Part shown: in pieces, positions 1 to 3,830 of the stretch
Layout: every line of letters begins with the position of its first letter
How positions within the stretch are numbered: position 1 is the first letter of the stretch
NCBI GenBank assembly: GCA_020433835.1
Contig: JAGRBY010000468.1
Coordinates: 1 to 5,877 of the forward strand
DNA length: 5,877 nt
Direction: 5' to 3'
Source of the DNA: Anaerolineae bacterium
Lineage (GTDB): Bacteria > Chloroflexota > Anaerolineae > 4572-78 > J111
The notes under the pieces: generated by a model
The model's input: the letters and a program-made list of their open reading frames with translations, nothing else
The model's database searches: none
What the model was told of the DNA's origin: nothing
Position numbers and translations under genes: made by a program

Positions 1-844
1 TATTGGCCGTTTCAGAGTCGCCGGCCTGGGCTGCTTCATCGATTTTAGCCGTAACCAGCTCGAAAAAGCTGAAGTCGAGCAGTTCGTAGTTATCGGCAAT
101 CAGGCGTTCGCGCTGCTCGTTGTTGCGGGCTTCGCGCATCTGCTCAAGCAGATTTCCCTGCCGCTTGGCGACGGCTTCGCTCATTTTGGCATCGAGCTGC
201 GCCACGGCGATTTGTCCCTGAGAGCTGGACTTAGCCAGGTGTTCGCGCAGGGCAAACAGCATCTGTGCTCTGGCGTCATCGCCCGTCATTTGAGCCGATT
301 GAATGTAGCTGGTGAACAGTTCGAAAAAGTCGTAGTCGAGTTCGGTATCGTATTGGTCGATATTCTTTTGAAAGGTCGCTTCATCGGGGCTGGTCAGAAA
401 AGTTTCGATGAGCTGGGCTTTTTCCGCCTGGAGCTGTCGCTTCTCAGCGGTGATGCCCTCCGACTCGAGGATTGCTTCGACCATAGTTTCAAACGTGTTG
501 AACCGGGTCGGGGCGAAAAGGTACGATTTCCGTTGATTGGCGGGCAGATCGTTGATTAAAACGTTGGTTAACGACTGAATAATCTCATTCTGGGTTGAAG
601 CATCCAGGCTGGATTCGGGTGGGGCCAGGACAAAAGCCGTCTCTCTTTCTAAATCATAATACAGAATGGGAACCGTTGGCGTGATGTTCGTTTGGCACCG
701 AACACATTGGGCATCGTTAAGGCGCTCTTCTAGAAAAGCGGTTTTAGCAACCAAATCCTGCCCATTAACAATGTCCTGAATCATCACATCCGATTCGGTA
801 CCACATTCCGGACAAAGTATCGTTATGCTTTGCTGCGTAGACAT
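1..844 (-). CDS. CpXC-domain protein with tandem helical repeats, C-terminus cut off by the window edge
   Basis: The reading frame opens at ATG 844-842 and stays open to the window edge, giving 281 visible residues, so the stop lies outside. The start is supported by AGGGAG (856-851) six bases upstream. Residues 8-67 match the CpXC family pattern: C11-P-E-C14-G, then C47-V-R-C50, followed by a P-x-LYYD stretch. These four cysteines probably bind one zinc. Residues 85-281 are helical and hold two diverged copies of one unit: about 145-200, with ELDYDFFELFTSYI, and about 232-281, with ELLDFSFFELVTAKI. Each copy is followed by an AQ-x-x-GD segment. No signal peptide or membrane segment is visible, so it is probably cytoplasmic. 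The biochemical role of CpXC proteins is not established. It is transcribed divergently from the GNAT gene. The domain call is firm and the function is unknown. Confidence 0.85.
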   Translation of the reverse strand, partial: MSTQQSITILCPECGTESDVMIQDIVNGQDLVAKTAFLEERLNDAQCVRCQTNITPTVPILYYDLERETAFVLAPPESSLDASTQNEIIQSLTNVLINDLPANQRKSYLFAPTRFNTFETMVEAILESEGITAEKRQLQAEKAQLIETFLTSPDEATFQKNIDQYDTELDYDFFELFTSYIQSAQMTGDDARAQMLFALREHLAKSSSQGQIAVAQLDAKMSEAVAKRQGNLLEQMREARNNEQRERLIADNYELLDFSFFELVTAKIDEAAQAGDSETAN

Positions 845-923
845 AGTAATCTCCCTTGATTATATTGACGATGGTAAACGATAACGTGTCTTATTTGAAC
901 TTCAGCATTAACGGGGGATAATT

Positions 924-952
924 ATCTTACAGGTTCGAGAAAGAAAAGTCAA
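924..952 (-). promoter_or_regulatory. Predicted sigma70-like promoter of the CpXC gene
   Basis: Read on the minus strand, a -35 box TTGACT (952-947) is separated by exactly 17 bases from a -10 box TAAGAT (929-924). The boxes match the consensus at 5/6 and 4/6 positions. Transcription would start near 917 and leave a leader of about 70 bases before the ATG at 844. A perfect 10-bp palindrome, GATAATTATC (917-926), overlaps the -10 box and the expected start point and could be a repressor site. No transcript data are available. Confidence 0.55.
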
Positions 953-990
953 AGTTATCAAAAAAGTTCAACGGGGCAAGGAGACAGCTA

Positions 991-1088
991 AGATTGGTCC
1001 AGTTTCCTTATCGAGGGCGTATTATCACCAAAGTAATCTACTCATTTGAGCCGTTTTCTCAACAAAACAGCGAAAACTGGACCAATCT
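991..1088. repeat. 15-bp perfect inverted repeat, MITE-like or paired operator
   Basis: AGATTGGTCCAGTTT (991-1005) is repeated exactly in inverted orientation as AAACTGGACCAATCT (1074-1088), with 68 bases between the arms. Weaker outer pairing also exists: GGGGC (973-977) with GCCCC (1100-1104). Each arm contains an odd palindrome, TGG-T/A-CCA. The inner part holds a small GTTTT/AAAAC hairpin (1053-1057 with 1064-1068). There is no open reading frame for a transposase. The element ends only 29 bases before the GNAT start codon. It may be a miniature transposable element with terminal inverted repeats, a pair of regulator sites, or a leader hairpin. The sequence alone does not decide. Confidence 0.7.
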
Positions 1089-1117
1089 ATTCTTAACACG
1101 CCCCAGACTGACCCGGT

Positions 1118-2062
1118 ATGACCGCACTGAATGTTAGAACACTTGAGTTGAAAGAATACAAGCACTTTGAACGTTTACGCCAAAATGAAACACCCTGGCC
1201 TTACGTAACCGATGCTTTCACCTATATTTGGGATCTGGCCTACGAAATTGTTCCCCGAGCCATGCTAACCGTGGAATTTGAGAACCAATGGGCCGGTAGT
1301 GCCGGGTATGCACTGGTCGAAAATGATCCGGATCTGGCGTTTCTGGGGATTATGATCAAGCCCGAGTACCGGCGCCAGGGGTTGGGCCAAGAAGCGTATA
1401 CCAAGCTGATCGACCGCTTACGCACGCGCAAAATTCGGCGCGTCTTAACGATTGTGAATACGTGGCAGGAAGCCGGCCACGAATTTGTGACTCAACATGA
1501 TTTCCACGAAATTGGCCGAACCATCTACTGCGAACTTGATACAACAGCAGTTGACCTGGGGGCCTGGGCCAATCCGGATGAGATTGTTACCGGGCAAAAC
1601 TTGCGCTTTAGTACCCTTAACCGCTTTCCGCGTCGAGGGCTGGCCGACCGACTGCTGCCCATCTGGAATCGAACCCGGCCCGACCAACCCCAGCATTGGC
1701 CCTACGTGCCGGTCAGCGCCAACCGCTTTGAGCGCGAAGTATTGGCCCCTGAAGCCATTTCCTGGGAGCACTCTTTCGCCCTTATCACCGCCGAAAACCA
1801 AATAGTCGGCCTCAACCTGAATATTCCCACAGCCGAGAACCAGCTTTTTACTTTCTACACCGGCATCGATCCTGATTTTCGAGGAAAAAAACTGGGGCTG
1901 GCCCTCAAACTGAAACTGATAGAGCACGCGCAGTCACAAGGTTTTGCCGGTCTCGCTGCCGAGAACGACGCCGGTAATACGGCTATGTGGCGCATCAACA
2001 ATCAGCTTGGATTTATGAGCATATTGGAGATGGTGACCTATCAAAAACTATTAGAAGCCTAA
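1118..2062 (+). CDS. Tandem GNAT N-acetyltransferase (two GNAT domains)
   Basis: A 314-residue protein with two GCN5-related N-acetyltransferase domains, which in this family transfer an acetyl group from acetyl-CoA to an amine. The substrate cannot be inferred. Domain 1 (about 5-140) carries the acetyl-CoA loop R85-R-Q-G88-L-G90 after a GIMIKPEY strand. Domain 2 (about 160-312) has TGIDPDFRGKKLGLALK (249-265), then N283, N287, M290, N294 and LGF (297-299), the typical C-terminal signature of one GNAT subfamily. In the second loop, K258 sits where glycine is usual (R-G-x-G-x-A/G). The ATG at 1118 is the first possible start because an in-frame TGA lies at 1109-1111. However, no Shine-Dalgarno sequence precedes it, so the message may be leaderless or weakly translated. 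An internal TTG at 1148 is a less likely alternative. The length is normal for tandem GNAT proteins. Family is certain, function open. Confidence 0.9.
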   Translation: MTALNVRTLELKEYKHFERLRQNETPWPYVTDAFTYIWDLAYEIVPRAMLTVEFENQWAGSAGYALVENDPDLAFLGIMIKPEYRRQGLGQEAYTKLIDRLRTRKIRRVLTIVNTWQEAGHEFVTQHDFHEIGRTIYCELDTTAVDLGAWANPDEIVTGQNLRFSTLNRFPRRGLADRLLPIWNRTRPDQPQHWPYVPVSANRFEREVLAPEAISWEHSFALITAENQIVGLNLNIPTAENQLFTFYTGIDPDFRGKKLGLALKLKLIEHAQSQGFAGLAAENDAGNTAMWRINNQLGFMSILEMVTYQKLLEA

Positions 2063-2067
2063 GACTT

Positions 2068-2150
2068 AGGTGACCGTCATTTGAATAGGAGAAATCAGTT
2101 TACTTGGAGGGAGATAGAGGTTAATCATCGACAATATGTGACTGTCACCT
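2068..2150. repeat. Pair of inverted, individually palindromic sites
   Basis: AGGTGACCGTCA (2068-2079) and TGACTGTCACCT (2139-2150) are inverted copies with one mismatch in 12 bases, separated by 59 bases. Each half is itself palindromic: TGAC-C-GTCA (2071-2079) and GTGAC-T-GTCAC (2138-2148). The pair fills most of the gap between the GNAT gene and the 104-residue gene, and the right copy ends 28 bases before the next ATG. Two dimer-binding operator sites or the ends of a small mobile repeat are both possible. Confidence 0.6.
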
Positions 2151-2178
2151 GACCTTATTACGAAAAAGGAGAGACACC

Positions 2179-2493
2179 ATGACCGACTATTATTATGATT
2201 ATCAACAAGTTCCACTCAGCGTAGCGGATGAGGCCTTTCGAGATTTTTACCACAATATTGAGTTCATCAGCATCCTCGACCTGCTCAATGATTTAATCGA
2301 GCATTGCAATCGCTGGTGTGATGAAAACCAGGCCTTTAGCGAAGAGGACCATCGAGAGCCGGTCATCAGAAAATTGCAGGCTTATTTACACGAACGTTAT
2401 AGCAACGAACTGATGGAACTCTTGGAGCTGGAAATCATCAAAAACCGAGAGAAAATTGAACGTATGATTGATGTACAACAGCGTAAAAACTAA
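2179..2493 (+). CDS. Hypothetical 104-residue helical protein
   Basis: The family is not recognised. The gene looks real: ATG 2179 is preceded by AAAGGAG (2165-2171) at a seven-base spacing, the frame has ordinary codon use, and it lies between co-directional genes. The N-terminus is tyrosine-rich (Y4, Y5, Y6, Y8). The rest is predicted mostly helical and charged: a hydrophobic stretch EFISILDLLNDLIEHC (28-43), an acidic turn (SEEDHRE, 54-60), and a leucine-rich, glutamate/lysine-rich final helix (about 64-102) that could form a coiled coil. There are two cysteines (C43, C47) separated by N-R-W, i.e. a single C-x3-C, which is not enough to argue metal binding. No signal peptide or transmembrane segment is visible. 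It ends 77 bases before the DinB-like gene. A role in oligomerisation or partner binding is only a guess. Confidence 0.75.
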   Translation: MTDYYYDYQQVPLSVADEAFRDFYHNIEFISILDLLNDLIEHCNRWCDENQAFSEEDHREPVIRKLQAYLHERYSNELMELLELEIIKNREKIERMIDVQQRKN

Positions 2494-2507
2494 CTATCAC
2501 CACGAGT

Positions 2508-2549
2508 AAGGAATAGGAAGTAAGAGTAACGTGCTACTCCCTACTCCTT
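2508..2549. repeat. Purine-rich imperfect hairpin in the spacer before the DinB-like gene
   Basis: The left arm AAGGAATAGGAAGTA (2508-2522) pairs with the right arm TACTCCCTACTCCTT (2535-2549) at 13 of 15 positions across a 12-base loop. The two mismatches are A/C on this strand and would be G-U wobbles in RNA read from the other strand. GAGTA in the loop (2524-2528) can pair with TACTC (2535-2539) as an alternative register. No T-run follows, so it is not a classical intrinsic terminator. It resembles the larger purine/pyrimidine palindrome at 3752-3819 in style but not in sequence. Confidence 0.6.
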
Positions 2550-2570
2550 GATTAAGAAAATGAGGCAATC

Positions 2571-3302
2571 GTGACACATATTAAAATTCAACGCAGTACG
2601 GAAGGACCGTGGGTGAGTGTTGAATGGCTACATGAGGAAAATCGCTCCGGCTGGGTAAAGATCCAAGAGGGCGAGCAGGAACCGGAATGGGTGAGAGAGC
2701 AAGAAGTTCATCCGGCCGATCAAGTGGTGTTGAAAGTTGAAAGATTAGCGCGAACCCGCTACGAATGGGTGCCGCAAGAAGATATCAAGGGCAGTCCGCT
2801 GGCGGAGCGCATAGGCAAGAAACGCACCATTGCCGGGATTGTAGAAGATCTGCGGCAAAGCCAACAGGCTTTTCTCGATATTTTAGACGAGATTATCACA
2901 GACAATATCATTTACCAGCGCCCGACCGGTGCGGAGTGGTCAATTGCCGTCGTCCTGGCCCATATCATCGAAGCACGGCACTATTATGCCGATGAGGTGC
3001 AAAAGGTGGTGGACAAGTCGGGAGCCATAATGGGCCGGACAGTTGAACACGAGAAGCGCCTGCAAAGCATCGAACAGGGCGAAGACCGCACATTCGATGA
3101 TCTACGCGAGGGTTTGCTCGCCAGCCACCAGCATATGGTGCAAACGTTAAACGCGATGCACGATACTGACCTACAGCGTGAGGGTGTCCACATCATGGTT
3201 GGCCCACAACCCCTGCTCGATTTTATTGAGCGTTTTATGGTCAACCACGACCACATCCACGCCGAACAAGCCGCTGCGCTGCTGTTTGAGCTTGAGGGTT
3301 AA
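2571..3302 (+). CDS. DinB-superfamily protein with an N-terminal extension
   Basis: A 243-residue protein starting at GTG 2571, with GAGG (2562-2565) five bases upstream and no better in-frame ATG. Residues about 85-240 form a DinB/YfiT-like four-helix bundle. W123 and H131 (in EWSIAVVLAHI) and the later motif H226-D-H-I-H230-A-E-Q233 supply the usual metal-binding triad, H131 with H226 and H230. H228 is an additional histidine. Characterised relatives include metal-dependent thiol transferases, such as bacillithiol or mycothiol S-transferases, but many members have no assigned reaction and the substrate here is unknown. Residues 1-75 are not part of the usual domain. They are rich in W, E and V and look like a small beta domain (for example GPWVSVEWLHEENRSGWVKI). 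No membrane or export signal is visible. A 98-base spacer containing a palindrome separates it from the FmdB gene. Confidence 0.85.
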   Translation: MTHIKIQRSTEGPWVSVEWLHEENRSGWVKIQEGEQEPEWVREQEVHPADQVVLKVERLARTRYEWVPQEDIKGSPLAERIGKKRTIAGIVEDLRQSQQAFLDILDEIITDNIIYQRPTGAEWSIAVVLAHIIEARHYYADEVQKVVDKSGAIMGRTVEHEKRLQSIEQGEDRTFDDLREGLLASHQHMVQTLNAMHDTDLQREGVHIMVGPQPLLDFIERFMVNHDHIHAEQAAALLFELEG

Positions 3303-3313
3303 ACAATATTTAA

Positions 3314-3376
3314 CCCTCACCCCGTCGCTAACGCGACTCCCCTCTCCCAGATTGGGAGGGGGGTTGGGGGTGAGGG
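3314..3376. repeat. Nested palindromic repeat of the CCCTCACCCC/GGGGTGAGGG type
   Basis: The outer arms CCCTCACCCC (3314-3323) and GGGGTGAGGG (3367-3376) are perfect inverted copies. An inner stem CTCCC (3344-3348) pairs with GGGAG (3354-3358) around a five-base loop and continues outward as C/G-rich pairing. A separate perfect small hairpin, GTCGC-TAAC-GCGAC (3324-3337), sits in the left arm, so the whole can fold as a branched structure. Repeats with these ends are, from memory, dispersed in intergenic DNA of several bacterial groups. It lies just after the DinB-like stop codon and may act as a 3' transcript stabiliser or attenuator for the FmdB gene. Confidence 0.75.
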
Positions 3377-3400
3377 CTACATTCAAAGGAGAAAAAATCA

Positions 3401-3730
3401 ATGCCGATTTATGAATATTGCTGCAAATCATGCGGCGTAAACTTCGACAAATTCCAGCGCATCGAGTCCGAACCGGTCGCCGAATTTGAGTACTGCCCCA
3501 ACCACCACGAAGGCTGCGACATTCAGCGCGTCATATCCGCTCCGTCCCTGGTCAAAGGTACAGAGACCACCAACGCAGACACGGCAACAACTGCCAATCA
3601 AGGTACGCCCACGACACAAAACCAAACACCTGAGACATTAATGGCCCAACGCACCCAAAGCCTACAGCAGCAGTTCCAACAGCGATTACAATCGTTTATG
3701 CAGTTCAAGAAAAAGCATGATGGGAAATAG
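3401..3730 (+). CDS. FmdB-family zinc ribbon protein
   Basis: A 109-residue protein beginning MPIYEYCCKSCG, the hallmark start of the FmdB (putative regulatory protein) zinc ribbon family, followed by the usual RVIS-P segment (43-48). The first metal knuckle is C8-x-x-C11. The second is unusual: where the family has CPxC, this protein has C32-PNHHEG-C39, with H35 and H36 inside the loop. Residues 50-80 are a low-complexity T/N/Q linker, and 84-105 form a glutamine-rich amphipathic helix ending in a basic tail. ATG 3401 is preceded by AAAGGAG (3385-3391) at nine bases. Family members were linked to formamidase/amidase regulation in one organism, but their general role is unproven and no amidase gene is visible here. 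It converges on the ATPase gene. Confidence 0.88.
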   Translation: MPIYEYCCKSCGVNFDKFQRIESEPVAEFEYCPNHHEGCDIQRVISAPSLVKGTETTNADTATTANQGTPTTQNQTPETLMAQRTQSLQQQFQQRLQSFMQFKKKHDGK

Positions 3731-3746
3731 ATGATTGGAGACTGGA

Positions 3747-3830
3747 GATTAGAGATTGGGAGATTGGAGATGAGGAGATTTCTGAGGCTAATCTCCTCAT
3801 CTCCTTATCTCCCAATCTCATCTCCTAATC
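3747..3830. repeat. Long purine/pyrimidine hairpin between convergent genes
   Basis: The left arm (3752-3780) and right arm (3790-3819) are inverted copies matching over 29-30 bases with a single indel/mismatch spot, around a nine-base loop (3781-3789). Pairing resumes outside as GATTAG (3747-3752) with CTAATC (3825-3830) after a bulge of a few bases. The left side is built from short direct copies of GATTGGAGA (3733-3741 and 3762-3770). All purines lie on one strand of each arm. It sits between the FmdB stop codon (3728-3730) and the ATPase stop codon, where a bidirectional transcription stop would be useful, but it lacks a T-run on either side. The right arm extends into the ATPase gene and contains its stop codon. 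Confidence 0.8.

Noticed and set aside
212..559. Plus-strand frame of 115 codons
   Set aside because: It lies entirely opposite the CpXC gene, whose zinc motifs and repeats prove the minus strand is coding. The plus-strand product has no recognisable motif.
994..1025. Possible plus-strand promoter TTGGTC ... TATTAT for the GNAT gene
   Set aside because: The spacing is 20 bases, outside the usual 16-18, and the -35 box lies inside the inverted repeat arm.
1445..1927. Minus-strand frame of 160 codons and a plus-strand frame at 1497-1805
   Set aside because: Both lie within the GNAT gene, which has clear motifs in its own frame. Their products are compositionally odd and match nothing.
2560..2574. 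Four-codon reading frame ATG-AGG-CAA-TCG-TGA overlapping the GTG start of the DinB-like gene
   Set aside because: It looks like translational coupling by a leader peptide, but it is too short to tell from chance and has no ribosome binding site of its own.
3314..3376. CRISPR repeat or intrinsic terminator
   Set aside because: There is only one copy with no regularly spaced repeats, and the stem is not followed by a T-run, so neither label is supported.
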